Part shown: positions 9,096-19,581 of the stretch, in pieces
How positions within the stretch are numbered: the stretch's first letter is position 1
Layout of the letters: each line of letters starts with the position of its first letter
Source: Aquabacterium commune
GTDB taxonomy: Bacteria; Pseudomonadota; Gammaproteobacteria; Burkholderiales; Burkholderiaceae_C
NCBI RefSeq assembly: GCF_004362855.1
Contig: NZ_SNXW01000008.1
Location: 1 to 64,000 of the forward strand
Reading direction: 5' to 3'
Length of the DNA stretch: 64,000 bases
Notes under the pieces: generated by a model
Told to the model about the DNA's origin: nothing
Seen by the model: the letters and a program-made list of their open reading frames with translations, nothing else
Databases searched by the model: none
Position numbers and translations under genes: made by a program

Positions 9096-10067
9096 TCAGG
9101 CGTCGTCGCGCGGCATCAGGAAGTGGCCGCGCGCCTGCACCACCGGGCGCTGCGGGTCGTCCTGCCACAGCGAGACCATCACCAGTGCCACGCGGTTGCC
9201 CTGGCGCACCGTGGTGCTCTGCGCGAAGGTGTCGATGGGCTTGGCCGAGCGCATGTAGGCGATGGCGAAATCCACGCTGCGCGGGATGCCCGCCATGCCG
9301 GGGTTGGTGGCCAGCAGGTGCAGGATCATGGCCGTTTCCCCGAAGCCCGCCAGGATGCCGCCGTGCAGCGCCGGCAGCACCGGGTTGCCGATCAGCTCGG
9401 GCTTGTAGGGCATGCGGAACACCGGGCCGGCGTCGATTTGCGGCTGCTGGTGCACGTTGAGGAAGTCCACGTACGGCGAGCGGCCCGTCGGCACGGCCAG
9501 GGTCTCGGGCAGGTCGGCGGCCACGCTGGTGAAGACCTGGCTGGGCTCGATGGACGCTGGCGACATCAGGGTGGACGCCGCCTGGGACGGGGTCGGCCGC
9601 GGGGTTTGCGCGGGCACGTCCTGGCGGCGCGTCGCAGCGGTGGCGCGCATGAAGGTCGCATAGACCGTGGCCACGGGCTCGCTCTGGCCCGGCTGCGTCA
9701 GCTCGCCACGCACGAAGGCCACGCTGCGTGACAGGCGGTGGCATTCGGCCCGGCACACCAGGTCGGTCTCGGCCACGGGTGGGCGCAGGTAGTCCATGCG
9801 CAAATCGAGCGTGGCGAAGGGCTCGAGTTCTTCCAGGGCGCAGCCCACGGCCACGCCGCAGGCCGTGTCGGCCAGCACGCTCAGGCAGCCGGGGTGGATG
9901 AGCTGACGCTCTGCGTCACCCGTCCAGGTGCTGCGCGCCGGCAGCAAGAGGCTGGCTTGGCCGGGGCCGGTCTCCACCAGCGTCATGCCCGAGGCCACGG
10001 CGTAGGGGATGCCAGCGATGAAGGCCTCGGCCCAGGCCTGGCGGTGGTTGCCCGTGAAGATGCTCAT
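9096..10067 (-). CDS. Double-hotdog acyl-CoA thioesterase (PaaI-like)
   Basis: The 323-residue protein consists of two hotdog-fold domains. The first, about residues 15-145, has HPGCLSVLADTACGVAV, a PaaI/4HBT active-site helix. The second, about residues 195-320, has LPALHGGILAGFGETAMI, a second active-site-like helix with H-GG. They are joined by a Pro/Thr/Ser-rich linker (about 150-175). Such proteins hydrolyse acyl- or aryl-CoA thioesters. The duplicated helices suggest an intramolecular hotdog dimer; whether both sites are active cannot be told. It converges with glpD (7 bp between stops) and is followed on its other side by the PIN gene in the same direction, so it could share a transcript with mnmA. 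Confidence 0.85.
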   Translation of the reverse strand: MSIFTGNHRQAWAEAFIAGIPYAVASGMTLVETGPGQASLLLPARSTWTGDAERQLIHPGCLSVLADTACGVAVGCALEELEPFATLDLRMDYLRPPVAETDLVCRAECHRLSRSVAFVRGELTQPGQSEPVATVYATFMRATAATRRQDVPAQTPRPTPSQAASTLMSPASIEPSQVFTSVAADLPETLAVPTGRSPYVDFLNVHQQPQIDAGPVFRMPYKPELIGNPVLPALHGGILAGFGETAMILHLLATNPGMAGIPRSVDFAIAYMRSAKPIDTFAQSTTVRQGNRVALVMVSLWQDDPQRPVVQARGHFLMPRDDA

Positions 10068-10085
10068 GGTCGCTGCTGGGAGTGG

Positions 10086-10532
10086 TCAGGGAGAACCCGC
10101 ATTGTCCACCAAGCCTGACCATTGCGTCAGCTGGGTGACATCCAGACCCGACAGCTTCCTGGCGCGTCCGGCCAGCTTCAGCAGCGCGGCGTCCTTGCTG
10201 AACAGCCAGCGCGCGCCCACGTGCAGGGCCAGGTCGATGAAGACCTGGTCGTCCGGATCCTTGCAGCGCAGCGGGCCACGCGGCGGTTCTTCGACGAAGG
10301 TGGCATGCTGGAACACCGTCAGCGTCAGCATCGGGTCGGGCTGCCAGTCGCGGAAGTAACTGCGCGGCCAGACCTGGTGCCATTCCTGCTCCATCGACGG
10401 CGATGCCAGCCAGCGCAGTTGCCCGCTCAGGATGCCGTCCACGATGGCTTGGGCGGCGGGGTCTTTGAAGACGCGCCAGTCGAGCAGGGCGTTGGTGTCG
10501 AGGATGACGATGGGTGCGCCGATGCTGCCCAT
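10086..10532 (-). CDS. PIN-domain protein (putative ribonuclease)
   Basis: The product is about 148 residues. The PIN acidic set is visible: Asp in IVILDTNALLDW, Glu in SPSMEQEW, Asp in CKDPDDQVFIDLAL and Asp in FSKDAALL, which in this family bind the metal for RNA cleavage. PIN proteins of this COG1569-like type are often labelled toxin components, but no antitoxin-like small gene is beside it. It begins just after the mnmA stop on the same strand (ATG at 10550, 11 nt after the stop, or ATG at 10532). The shorter form is listed because PIN proteins usually start only a few residues before the first Asp. Co-transcription with the tRNA-modification gene is likely and may hint at an RNA-related housekeeping role. 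Confidence 0.8.
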   Translation of the reverse strand: MGSIGAPIVILDTNALLDWRVFKDPAAQAIVDGILSGQLRWLASPSMEQEWHQVWPRSYFRDWQPDPMLTLTVFQHATFVEEPPRGPLRCKDPDDQVFIDLALHVGARWLFSKDAALLKLAGRARKLSGLDVTQLTQWSGLVDNAGSP

Positions 10533-10561
10533 GGGGTTCTCACGCCGCATTCAGGCTGTGC

Positions 10562-11725
10562 TCAGGCCGCCGAAGCGATCACGCCCCCGCCCAGGCACAC
10601 GTCCCCGCGATAGAGCACCGCGGACTGCCCCGGCGTGACCGCCCATTGCCCATCCGCGAAGTGAAGGCTCACTTGGCCTGCGCTGGCCGCCGTCACCGCG
10701 CAGGGCGCATCGGCCTGGCGGTAGCGCGTCTTGGCGCCCACGCCGGCGTCGCCCACCTGCGGCCCGCGGCCGTCCACCCAGCTCAGGTCGTTGGCCACCA
10801 GGGTGCGCTGCTGCAGCCAGGGGTGGTCGTGGCCCTGCACCACGTACAGGGTGTTGCGGGCCATGTCCTTGCGGGCCACGAACCAGGGCTCGTGCTCGCC
10901 GCCGCCGCGGGGCGCGTTCTTCTCTTTCACGCCGCCGATGCCGATGCCCTTGCGCTGGCCGAGTGTGTAAAAGCTCAGACCCACGTGTTCGCCCAGCACG
11001 CGACCCCGGTCGTCCTTGATCGGGCCGGGCTCGTTGGCCAGGTAGCGGTTGAGGAACTCGCGGAAGGGGCGCTCGCCGATGAAGCAGATGCCGGTGGAAT
11101 CCTTCTTCTTCGCGTTGGGCAGGCCGATGTCGGCGGCGATGCGGCGCACCTCCGTCTTCGGCAGCTCGCCCACCGGGAACAGCGTCTTGGCCAGCTGCGC
11201 CTGGTTCAGGCGGTGCAGGAAGTAGCTCTGGTCCTTGAGCGGGTCCAGGCCCTTGAGCAGCTCGACGCGCTCACCGCCGGCGAAGGACGCATCGGCCACC
11301 GTGCGCACGCGGGCGTAGTGGCCCGTGGCGATTTTGTCGGCGCCCAGGCGCATGGCGTGGTCGAGGAAGGCTTTGAACTTGATCTCGGCGTTGCACAGCA
11401 CGTCCGGGTTGGGCGTGCGCCCGGCCTGGTACTCGCGCAGGAACTCGGCGAAGACGCGGTCTTTGTAGTCGGCCGCGAAGTTCACGTGCTCGATCTCGAT
11501 GCCGATGACGTCGGCCACCGAGGCGGCGTCGAGGAAGTCTTGACGGCTGGAGCAGAACTCGCTGTGGTCGTCGCCCGACCCGTCGGCGGGGAGGTCGTCA
11601 TCCTCCCAGTTCTTCATGAAGACCCCGATGACCTCGTGCCCCTGCTGCTTGAGCAGCCAGGCCGTGACGGCGGAATCCACTCCGCCACTGAGGCCGACGA
11701 CGACACGTTGGGGGCGCAGGGACAT
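10562..11725 (-). CDS. mnmA: tRNA-specific 2-thiouridylase
   Basis: MnmA activates U34 of tRNA-Lys/Glu/Gln with ATP and inserts sulfur. The 387-residue product has the PP-loop [17 protein letters not shown] at residues 8-24, the first catalytic cysteine in [15 protein letters not shown] and the second in [16 protein letters not shown]. The central tRNA-binding insert and C-terminal beta-barrel ([10 protein letters not shown]) are complete. The order nudJ-like then mnmA on one strand (15 bp between them) also occurs in enterobacteria. A PIN gene follows 11 nt downstream. No anomaly seen. Confidence 0.97.
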   Translation of the reverse strand: MSLRPQRVVVGLSGGVDSAVTAWLLKQQGHEVIGVFMKNWEDDDLPADGSGDDHSEFCSSRQDFLDAASVADVIGIEIEHVNFAADYKDRVFAEFLREYQAGRTPNPDVLCNAEIKFKAFLDHAMRLGADKIATGHYARVRTVADASFAGGERVELLKGLDPLKDQSYFLHRLNQAQLAKTLFPVGELPKTEVRRIAADIGLPNAKKKDSTGICFIGERPFREFLNRYLANEPGPIKDDRGRVLGEHVGLSFYTLGQRKGIGIGGVKEKNAPRGGGEHEPWFVARKDMARNTLYVVQGHDHPWLQQRTLVANDLSWVDGRGPQVGDAGVGAKTRYRQADAPCAVTAASAGQVSLHFADGQWAVTPGQSAVLYRGDVCLGGGVIASAA

Positions 11726-11740
11726 CCGCGGCAGCAGGGC

Positions 11741-12313
11741 TCAGGCCGCGCGGTGGTGTGCGGGCGCCGCGAAGACGCTGTCGTGCACGGTCAGGATGCC
11801 GAGCGGGTAGCGTTCGCCGGCCAGGTAGCTTTCCAGGCACTCCAGCACCAGGGGGCTGCGGTGGCGCTCGGGGCAGGCTCGGATCTCGTCGGCCGTCATC
11901 CACACCGTGCGCACGATGCCTTCGTCCAGGCTCAGGGCCGGATCGGCCTCGGACACCGAACCGAAAAAGGCCATGCGCAGGTAGGTGATGTCCTCGCCCG
12001 TGCGGGTGCGGCGAAAGCGCGACATGTACAGGCCCAGGAAACCCTCGGGCGTGAACGTGCAGGTGGTTTCTTCCAGCGTTTCGCGCATCACGCCCTGCAG
12101 CGGCGACTCGCCCGGGTCCAGGTGGCCCGCGGGGTTGTTCAGCAGCAGGCCGTCGGAGGTGTCTTCCTCGACGAGCAGGAAACGGCCGTCGCGCTCGATG
12201 AGGGCGGCCACGGTGACGTTGGGCTTCCAGCGGGCCTTGGACGTGTGCGTCACTGGCTCCGTGGAGGCAGTGGTCTGTCCGGGCGCGGCTTCCAGCAGAT
12301 CGGCTGAGTTCAT
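11741..12313 (-). CDS. nudJ: NUDIX hydrolase, NudJ-like
   Basis: The 190-residue protein carries a complete Nudix box (G-x5-E-x7-RE-x2-EE) at GHLDPGESPLQGVMRETLEE, within the typical NVTVAALIERDGRFLLVEE and NNPAGHLDPGE context of phosphatase NudJ (YmfB). That enzyme hydrolyses nucleoside di/triphosphates and HMP-pyrophosphate. Linkage to mnmA directly downstream is the same as in E. coli, which supports the name. The first ~25 residues (MNSADLLEAAPGQTTASTEP) are low in conservation; ATG at 12313 is listed because there is no better internal start before the domain. Substrate specificity is inferred, not shown. Confidence 0.85.
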   Translation of the reverse strand: MNSADLLEAAPGQTTASTEPVTHTSKARWKPNVTVAALIERDGRFLLVEEDTSDGLLLNNPAGHLDPGESPLQGVMRETLEETTCTFTPEGFLGLYMSRFRRTRTGEDITYLRMAFFGSVSEADPALSLDEGIVRTVWMTADEIRACPERHRSPLVLECLESYLAGERYPLGILTVHDSVFAAPAHHRAA

Positions 12314-12525
12314 GAACCCGAGATTATCCGCCATTGTTGTGGCCTGTGCATGACCGATCGGCAGATGCGCCAGCGCCGGTGCCGTGATGTGACAACAAAC
12401 AGCATCAAATCAAGGGGGTGGGGCGCCTGGGCGACGCAAACATGGCGTCTTGTGTCGGGTGCGACCTGGGAAATCCCCCAACCTTGTGTATGCTGGTGGG
12501 TTTGGCACCACACCTAGGAGACCGT
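12314..12525 (+). promoter_or_regulatory. Control region between nudJ and the pnt-panD operon
   Basis: This is a divergent intergenic region of 212 bp with the start of nudJ on the minus side and pntAA on the plus side. Sequence around 12480-12500 (CCTTGTGTATGCTGG) contains a possible -10 (TATGCT), but no clear -35 is 17 bp before it. TAGGAGACC just before 12526 is a good ribosome binding site and fixes the pntAA start. Confidence 0.45.
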
Positions 12526-13641
12526 ATGCTCATCGGCATACCCATGGAAACCTTCGCGGGCGAGACCCGCGTGGCCGTGACCCCCGAAACCGTCAAGAAG
12601 CTCAAAGCCCAGGGACACACCCTGCGCGTGCAATCTGGCGCAGGTGTGTCGGCCAGCGTGACCGACGAGGCCTATGTGGCCGCCGGCGCCGAGATCACCG
12701 ATGTGGCGGGCGCCCTGGGTGCCGACATGGTGCTGAAGGTCCGCGCGCCCAGCGCCGAAGAACGTACACAGATGAAGCCCGGCGCCGTCGTCGTGGGCAT
12801 GCTCAACCCGTTCGACAAGGACGGCCTGCAAGGCATGACCGACGCCAAGCTGACCGCCTTCGCCCTGGAAGCCGCGCCGCGCACCACCCGTGCCCAGAGC
12901 ATGGACGTGCTGTCCTCGCAGGCCAACCTGGCGGGCTACAAGGCCGTCATGATCGCGGCCGACAAGTACCAGCGCATCTTCCCGATGCTCATGACCGCCG
13001 CCGGCACCGTCAAGGCCGCCCGCGTGGTGATCCTGGGCGTGGGCGTGGCCGGTCTGCAGGCCATCGCCACGGCCAAGCGCCTGGGCGCGGTCATCGAAGC
13101 CTCGGACGTGCGCCCTTCGGTGAAGGAGCAGGTCGAGTCGCTGGGCGCCAAGTTCATCGACGTGGCCTTCGAGACCGCCGAAGAGAAGGAAGCCGCCGAA
13201 GGCGTGGGCGGTTACGCCCGCCCGATGCCGCAGTCCTGGCTGGACCGCCAGAAGGTGGAGGTCGCCAAGCGCGTGGCCGCCGCCGACATCGTCATCACCA
13301 CCGCCCTGATCCCGGGCCGTGCCGCGCCGGTGCTGGTCTCCGAAGACATGGTCAAGGCGATGAAGCCGGGCTCCGTCATCGTGGACCTGGCCGCGCCCGC
13401 CGGTGGCAACTGCCCGCTGACCGAAGCCGGCCAGACCGTGGTCAAGCACGGCGTGACCCTGGTCGGTGAAACCAACCTGCCGGCCCTGGTGGCCGCCGAC
13501 GCGTCCGCACTGTACGCCCGCAACGTGCTGGACTTCCTGAAACTGGTCTTCAACAAGGAAGGCCAGTTCCACGTCGATCTCGAAGACGACATCGTCAAGG
13601 CCTGCCTGATGTGCCGCGACGGTCAGTTGCTGCGGGCTTGA
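12526..13641 (+). CDS. pntAA: Proton-translocating NAD(P) transhydrogenase, subunit alpha part 1 (NAD-binding dI)
   Basis: This 371-residue soluble domain I binds NAD(H). The start [20 protein letters not shown] is the common alanine-dehydrogenase/PNT N-terminus. The NAD-binding Rossmann site [18 protein letters not shown] lies near residue 174, followed by the ASDVRP acidic strand, [23 protein letters not shown] and the mobile RPMPQSW loop. The E. coli PntA is a single chain (dI plus membrane helices). Here it is split, as in many alpha/beta-proteobacteria, with the membrane part encoded separately at 14061. What is unusual is that panD separates the two pieces. A strong ribosome site (TAGGAGACC) precedes the ATG. 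Confidence 0.96.
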   Translation: MLIGIPMETFAGETRVAVTPETVKKLKAQGHTLRVQSGAGVSASVTDEAYVAAGAEITDVAGALGADMVLKVRAPSAEERTQMKPGAVVVGMLNPFDKDGLQGMTDAKLTAFALEAAPRTTRAQSMDVLSSQANLAGYKAVMIAADKYQRIFPMLMTAAGTVKAARVVILGVGVAGLQAIATAKRLGAVIEASDVRPSVKEQVESLGAKFIDVAFETAEEKEAAEGVGGYARPMPQSWLDRQKVEVAKRVAAADIVITTALIPGRAAPVLVSEDMVKAMKPGSVIVDLAAPAGGNCPLTEAGQTVVKHGVTLVGETNLPALVAADASALYARNVLDFLKLVFNKEGQFHVDLEDDIVKACLMCRDGQLLRA

Positions 13642-13673
13642 AGTACCTGCCCCCGCGACCCGAGGAGAAAGCC

Positions 13674-14039
13674 ATGCAACGCAACATGCTGCGCGCGAAA
13701 CTGCACCGCGCCACCGTCACCGAAGCCATCCTGGACTACGAAGGTTCCTGTGGCATCGACGAAGACCTGATGGACGCCGCCGACATGAAGGAGTTCGAGT
13801 ACATCGAGCTCTACAACGTCAACAACGGCGAACGGTTTGCCACCTACATCATCAAGGCGCCGCGCGGCACCGGCACGATCTCGCTCAATGGCGCGGCCGC
13901 CCGCCGTGCCCATGTGGGCGACCTGCTGATCATCTGCACCTACGCGCCGATGAACGAGGAAGAAGTGGCCAGCTACAAGCCCAAGGTGGTGTTGCTCGAC
14001 GAGCGCAATGCCATCAAGGAAGTCCGCAAGTTCGACTGA
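13674..14039 (+). CDS. panD: Aspartate 1-decarboxylase
   Basis: PanD makes beta-alanine for pantothenate and CoA by decarboxylating L-aspartate. The 121-residue proenzyme has [20 protein letters not shown] with the self-cleavage site between Gly24 and Ser25, which becomes the pyruvoyl group. [14 protein letters not shown] and the [14 protein letters not shown] active-site turn follow. Length and numbering match the E. coli protein (126 residues). An excellent ribosome site, CGAGGAGAAA, precedes ATG 13674. It lies 32 bp after pntAA and 21 bp before pntAB on the same strand, so it must be co-transcribed with the transhydrogenase. Base use matches its neighbours, giving no sign of recent transfer. 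Confidence 0.97.
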   Translation: MQRNMLRAKLHRATVTEAILDYEGSCGIDEDLMDAADMKEFEYIELYNVNNGERFATYIIKAPRGTGTISLNGAAARRAHVGDLLIICTYAPMNEEEVASYKPKVVLLDERNAIKEVRKFD

Positions 14040-14060
14040 TCCAACCTCCTGGAGACCCCG

Positions 14061-14378
14061 ATGGAAGCCCTTGAGCCCGTCAGCCACGTCGTCATCAACC
14101 TCAGCATCTTCGTGCTGGCCATCTACGTGGGCTACCACGTCGTCTGGACGGTGACCCCCGCTCTGCACACGCCCCTGATGGCCGTGACCAATGCCGTGTC
14201 CGCCATCGTGATCGTCGGCGCCATGCTGGCCGCCGCCTTGACCGTGACGCCGCTGGGCAAGACCATGGGCGTGCTCGCTGTGGCGCTGGCCGCGGTCAAC
14301 GTGTTCGGGGGTTTCCTCGTCACGCGCCGCATGCTGGAGATGTTCAAGAAGAAGGACAAGAAAGCGGGAGCCAAGTAA
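14061..14378 (+). CDS. pntAB: NAD(P) transhydrogenase, subunit alpha part 2 (membrane helices)
   Basis: The 105-residue inner-membrane protein has three to four hydrophobic helices (NLSIFVLAIYVGYHVVW; LMAVTNAVSAIVIVGAML; MGVLAVALAAVNVFGGFLV), equivalent to the C-terminal membrane segment of E. coli PntA. The conserved HTPLMAVTNAVSAI motif is present. The end is lysine-rich (KKKDKKAGAK), probably cytoplasmic. CTGGAGACC precedes ATG 14061, and the stop abuts pntB (ATG 14379 follows the TAA directly), implying coupled translation. With PntAA and PntB it forms the proton pump that makes NADPH from NADH. Confidence 0.96.
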   Translation: MEALEPVSHVVINLSIFVLAIYVGYHVVWTVTPALHTPLMAVTNAVSAIVIVGAMLAAALTVTPLGKTMGVLAVALAAVNVFGGFLVTRRMLEMFKKKDKKAGAK

Positions 14379-15833
<1,455 letters not shown>

Positions 15834-15856
15834 GGCTTGGCATAAAACGCCAGACC

Positions 15857-16423
15857 ATGCCTGCGCGCTACGCCAAGACGGCCCTGGGTCGCAGTGAGAT
15901 CCAGTCTCGGACCCATGCGCTGTCGCGCACGGCGCGCACCCTCTTGCTCATCCTGGACCCGACCCGCACGGGCGAGGTCTGGGTGGGCATGGTCCAAGGG
16001 GCCACGCCGGCCGACTTGCTGGCCCTGATCGACGCGGGGTTGGTGGCGCCGGTGGACGAGGCGCTGCAGGTGCCCGCGGTGCCCATGGCATCGTCCGCGC
16101 CATCGGCGGCCTCGGCATCTCCTGACACCGAGCCCTTCGCCGCCACGCAGGCCGACCCCGATGCCGAGCTGGCCGCCGGGCGGGCCGCTGGCGTGCCGGC
16201 CACGTCGTTCACCTCGCTCAGCTACAGCGAGCTCAACACCCGGCTCAACGCCCTGGTGAAAGCGCACCTGGGCCTGATCAAGGGCTACCGCTTCACCCTG
16301 GACATCGAACGCGCAGCCGATGTCATCGAGCTGCAGCGCGTGGCCATGCGCCTGGTGGCCGAGGTGGAAGCCGCACGGGGCGCCGCGGCCGTGACCGAGG
16401 TGCGGCGCGCGCTGGGTTTGTGA
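15857..16423 (+). CDS. Hypothetical protein with central low-complexity linker
   Basis: I do not recognise a named family. The 188-residue product has an N-terminal conserved-looking block (GRSEIQSRTHALSRTARTLLLILD), a middle segment rich in Ala, Ser and Pro (about residues 75-112), and a helical C-terminal block (YSELNTRLNALVKAHLGLIKGYRFTLDIERA). The two ordered ends joined by a linker suggest a small regulatory protein, possibly with a winged-helix N-terminus; this is a guess. It starts 23 bp after pntB on the same strand without a clear ribosome site, so it may be translated from the end of the pnt message. Codon bias is the same as its neighbours, which supports it as real. Confidence 0.65.
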   Translation: MPARYAKTALGRSEIQSRTHALSRTARTLLLILDPTRTGEVWVGMVQGATPADLLALIDAGLVAPVDEALQVPAVPMASSAPSAASASPDTEPFAATQADPDAELAAGRAAGVPATSFTSLSYSELNTRLNALVKAHLGLIKGYRFTLDIERAADVIELQRVAMRLVAEVEAARGAAAVTEVRRALGL

Positions 16424-16436
16424 GGGCACGCCTCGC

Positions 16437-17129
16437 TCAGGGCTGCGTGGCCATGGCCGCCGCACCGGGCCGCACACACCCCATCCCATCGCTGCGGCCC
16501 TTCAGATAGGCCCGGCGCAACCCCCCAGCCATGATGGCCGCGCCCACCTGCTTGCTGTGCTTTTCGGCGCCGCTGAGCTTGCGCAACCAGCTGCGAAAGG
16601 GCACGAAGCCTTCGACGGTGCGGCGCACGGCCGACACGCCGGCGTTTTCGGCCAGGGAGGTGCCGCGGGTCAGCAGGCTGGGTTTCTCGCTGGCTTTGGG
16701 ATCGTCCAGGTCGGCGCCCAGGGCGTCGTCCAGGGACTGGACTTCACCGAGGATGACCGCGCATCCCGCTTCCTTGGGCGCGGCGTAAGGGCCTTGTGCC
16801 GCGCTCTGCAGTGCGGCGGGGATTTCCTCCTGCACGACGTTGAGGTCGCTCAGCGGGGTGATGGCCGCCTGGCCGACGCGCTCGGTGATGCCGCTGTCCT
16901 TGGTGGTGGGCTTGACGGTGGCCATGGCCGGCACACTGGGCAAATCGGGGAACTTGGGCAGGCTGGGCAGGCTGAGGCCTTCGCCCATGGCTTCCTTCTT
17001 GGCTTCCCCCGTGGCTTCGGCGCCGGCGCCGCCCGAGGCACAGCCAGACAGCACGGCCAGCAGGGCGGACAGCGCGAGCGCCATGGGCAGGCACAGGGTG
17101 TGGACGCAGCGGCGGCGGGGCTGGGGCAT
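16437..17129 (-). CDS. Predicted outer-membrane or periplasmic lipoprotein, unknown function
   Basis: The 230-residue product has a charged N-terminus (MPQPRRRC), a hydrophobic stretch (MALALSALLAVLSGC) and a lipobox LSGC, so it should be lipidated and exported. A Lys/Pro-rich segment follows (LSLPSLPKFPDLPSVP). The rest is without recognised domains; a central segment includes CAVILGEVQSLDDALGADLDD. ATG 17129 is preferred; GTG 17138 in the same frame is also possible and neither has a good ribosome site. It converges with the hypothetical gene at 15857 (13 bp between stops) and is divergent from the PF10118 gene at 17366. Confidence 0.75.
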   Translation of the reverse strand: MPQPRRRCVHTLCLPMALALSALLAVLSGCASGGAGAEATGEAKKEAMGEGLSLPSLPKFPDLPSVPAMATVKPTTKDSGITERVGQAAITPLSDLNVVQEEIPAALQSAAQGPYAAPKEAGCAVILGEVQSLDDALGADLDDPKASEKPSLLTRGTSLAENAGVSAVRRTVEGFVPFRSWLRKLSGAEKHSKQVGAAIMAGGLRRAYLKGRSDGMGCVRPGAAAMATQP

Positions 17130-17365
17130 GGAGAGCACAACTGAGTCTGTGCACCAAGCTTACGCCGCGCAAGCCGGGGCGGGCACGGATTTCCCCTTGA
17201 CCAGATTCTCCAGCGCGCGATCTGTCAGCGTCTGCCCCCGTTCCTCTGCGTGCGCTGCCCCGCAACTTGACCGATCCGGCACAGCCTTGTCTGCACCTGA
17301 CAAGCCACCTGGCGGTGCAATGGCGTCATGGGCTGCGTCCGACGGCCCTTGACGAGGAGACACCC

Positions 17366-18256
17366 GTGAGCACACCGCACCCCGAACACACCCGCCCGAT
17401 CCAGGCCCGCGAGAAGCTGGACTTCCAGCTCGACGAGCGCATCCCCCGCTTCTGGAACGGCGGCGACCCGTACAAGACGCGCTTCTTCGACGCGATGTCG
17501 CTGACCTTCCCGATCGGCGAGCGCTACTTCATCAGCAGCGTGCGCGCCTACCGCGACCAGGTCACCGACCCGCACCTGCTGCAGGAGGTCAAGGACTTCA
17601 CCCGCCAGGAAGCGCAGCACGGCATCGTGCACACGCAGTTCAACGAAATGCTGGAAAAGCAGGGCCTGAACGTGGCCTGGACGCAGCGCTTCCTGGATCG
17701 CAAGTTCAAGTGGCAGCTCTCGCGCTGGTCGGCCGCGTTCAACCTGTCCTACACCGCCGCCGCCGAGCACCTCACGGCCCTGATGTGCACGACCTTCATG
17801 GAGCGCCCGGACATCATCGAACCGTTCGACCACCGCATCCGCGCCATGTACACCTGGCACTCGATCGAGGAGGTGGAGCACAAGGCCGTCTGTTTCGACG
17901 TGCTCACGAAGGCCGCCAAGGCGGGCTACTTCACGCGCATCGCGGGCCTGATCTACTTCAGCATCGAGTACCCGATCGGCAACTGGTACATGGTCAACCA
18001 AATGCTCAAGGACGACGGTTTCGGCTTCTGGGCGCGCGCCAAGATGTTGGCCAAGGGCGCCTGGTGGCTCTACAAGCCGGGCGGTGTCTTCCTGCCGGCC
18101 CTGGGCTACTACCTGAGCTATTTCAAGCCCGGCTTCCACCCCTGGCAGCACAAGGAGATGGGCCATTACGACACCTGGCTGGAAGCCTTCAACCGCAGCG
18201 GCGACCCGGTCGAGGCCGGCACGGCGTATGCGCAGCAGGTGATCGCTGCGCGCTGA
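17366..18256 (+). CDS. PF10118/COG3687 'metal-dependent hydrolase' family protein, second copy
   Basis: This 296-residue paralogue of the gene at 2241-3140 shares its ligand set: Glu52 (FPIGERYF), E82-x-x-H85 (RQEAQH), Glu134 (AAAEHLT), and E169-x-x-H172 (IEEVEH). These are the six residues of a ferritin-like diiron centre. A hydrophobic stretch near residue 195 (IAGLIYFSIEYPIGNWYM) again suggests membrane association. The GTG at 17366 is chosen over an upstream TTG because GAGGAGA lies 6 bp before it and the upstream peptide looks non-coding. Function is not known; the family is common in hydrocarbon- and lipid-using bacteria. It is 12 bp from the convergent AraC gene. Confidence 0.82.
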   Translation: MSTPHPEHTRPIQAREKLDFQLDERIPRFWNGGDPYKTRFFDAMSLTFPIGERYFISSVRAYRDQVTDPHLLQEVKDFTRQEAQHGIVHTQFNEMLEKQGLNVAWTQRFLDRKFKWQLSRWSAAFNLSYTAAAEHLTALMCTTFMERPDIIEPFDHRIRAMYTWHSIEEVEHKAVCFDVLTKAAKAGYFTRIAGLIYFSIEYPIGNWYMVNQMLKDDGFGFWARAKMLAKGAWWLYKPGGVFLPALGYYLSYFKPGFHPWQHKEMGHYDTWLEAFNRSGDPVEAGTAYAQQVIAAR

Positions 18257-18268
18257 CTTCGGGGGGCC

Positions 18269-19345
18269 TCAGCGCAGCCCGCCACCCAGCTGCAGGCGCT
18301 TGCGCTGCTCGGCCGGTGTCTGGCCGGTGGCGCGCTTGAAGGCGCGGCTGAAGCTCGACGCGTCGGCGAACCCGGCTTGCTGGGCGATGGCCTGCACGCT
18401 GAGTTCGCCGTCGCGAAGCAGTTGCTCGGCGCGCTCGATGCGGACCTGTTCGACGATGGTGCTCAGCGATTGGCCCTCGTCTTGCAGGCGGCGGCTGAGG
18501 GTGCGCGCCGACATGGCCAGGGTGTGGGCGAGGTCTTCGCTGCCGGGCAGCACGCCTTTGCGCAGGCCCGTCAGCACGAGCTGGCGCACGCGTTGCGTGA
18601 GCGGCTTGGCCTGGGCGCTGCCCGGGGCCTCGCGCTGCAGCTGGACTTCCAGGCTGGCCCGTGTGGCGCGGTTGCCCGAGATGAGGGGCGCGTCCAGCAG
18701 GGCGCGTGGCACGGTGAAGCCATGCCAGGGCGCACCGAAACGCGGCGGCGCGCCGAAGAAATCCGCATAGGCCTGTTCGGGCCAGCCGCTGGCGTGGGCG
18801 AACTCGGCGTGCAGCACCGGGTCTGACAGCGTCGTGTAAGGCGCCACGTTGCGCAGCACACCGATCACCAGCTCGGCCATGAGCGCGTTGTGCGCACCCA
18901 CGTCCACCGTGGGCACCACGCGCACGTGCACGCCACCGTCGCTGTCGGGCTGGCGGCGCATGTCGAACAGGGGCATGACCAGGGCGTGGTACTGCAGGGC
19001 CGCGTCCAGCGCCTCGGCGACCGTCCCGGAGGTGATGGCGAACACGCCCAGCGTGCCGTGGGCCGTCAGCGGGAAGTGGCGCAGGATCTGCAGCGAGGGC
19101 GGCGCATCGGGCAGGCAATGCTCGACCGCCATCGACACCGAGGCCATGAGCTGGTGACCGTCGATCCAGGCCGCGGGCTCGCCGTCGCCCTCGGGCGGCA
19201 GGCCGCAGCGCTGGCGCACTTCGGCCACGCGGCCATGGCGGCTGTGCACGAGGGACTCGGTCACCTCGATGTACTGCACGGGGAAGCGCAGGGCGGCGAG
19301 TGGGTCGGGCAGGTCGGGCAAGTTGGCGGGCTCCGGCGGCGTCAT
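18269..19345 (-). CDS. AraC-family transcriptional regulator (OruR/ArgR-type N-terminal domain)
   Basis: The 358-residue protein combines a ligand-binding N-terminal domain of the Arabinose_bd type (FPLTAHGTLGVFAITSGTVAEAL; LLDAPLISGNRATRASLE) with two C-terminal HTH motifs (LAHTLAMSARTLSRRLQDEGQSLSTIVEQ and VQAIAQQAGFADASSFSRAFKRATG; residues about 275-350). Regulators of this subclass usually activate catabolic genes near them in response to a small hydrophobic or amino-acid-like effector. Here the neighbours are a PF10118 protein and a diguanylate cyclase, so the target is unclear; the convergent PF10118 gene is one candidate. ATG 19345 is chosen because conserved sequence starts soon after; a longer reading adds 94 unlike residues. 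Confidence 0.88.
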   Translation of the reverse strand: MTPPEPANLPDLPDPLAALRFPVQYIEVTESLVHSRHGRVAEVRQRCGLPPEGDGEPAAWIDGHQLMASVSMAVEHCLPDAPPSLQILRHFPLTAHGTLGVFAITSGTVAEALDAALQYHALVMPLFDMRRQPDSDGGVHVRVVPTVDVGAHNALMAELVIGVLRNVAPYTTLSDPVLHAEFAHASGWPEQAYADFFGAPPRFGAPWHGFTVPRALLDAPLISGNRATRASLEVQLQREAPGSAQAKPLTQRVRQLVLTGLRKGVLPGSEDLAHTLAMSARTLSRRLQDEGQSLSTIVEQVRIERAEQLLRDGELSVQAIAQQAGFADASSFSRAFKRATGQTPAEQRKRLQLGGGLR

Positions 19346-19581
19346 GGTGCTGCGCCGGATGATGCCAGCGATGCCGACGACCCGGCGGGTGCCGCCGCGA
19401 CACGTTGCGTGGCCTGAGGCGTTGCTGCGATGCGTCACCGGGAGGGGTGTGTCGCCAAAGGGGGGTGGTTTGCGGCCTTTTTCACGGTGAAGTTTTGTGC
19501 ACAAAGCCGCAGAATGAATCCCGGGTGGTGACTTGCGGGCCGCCCTCTGGGTGGTGTGTGCCGCAAGCAACCGACACGGCC

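Noticed and set aside
10086..10550. PIN gene as toxin of a toxin-antitoxin pair
   Set aside because: No antitoxin-sized gene is adjacent; position after mnmA suggests a house-keeping transcript instead.
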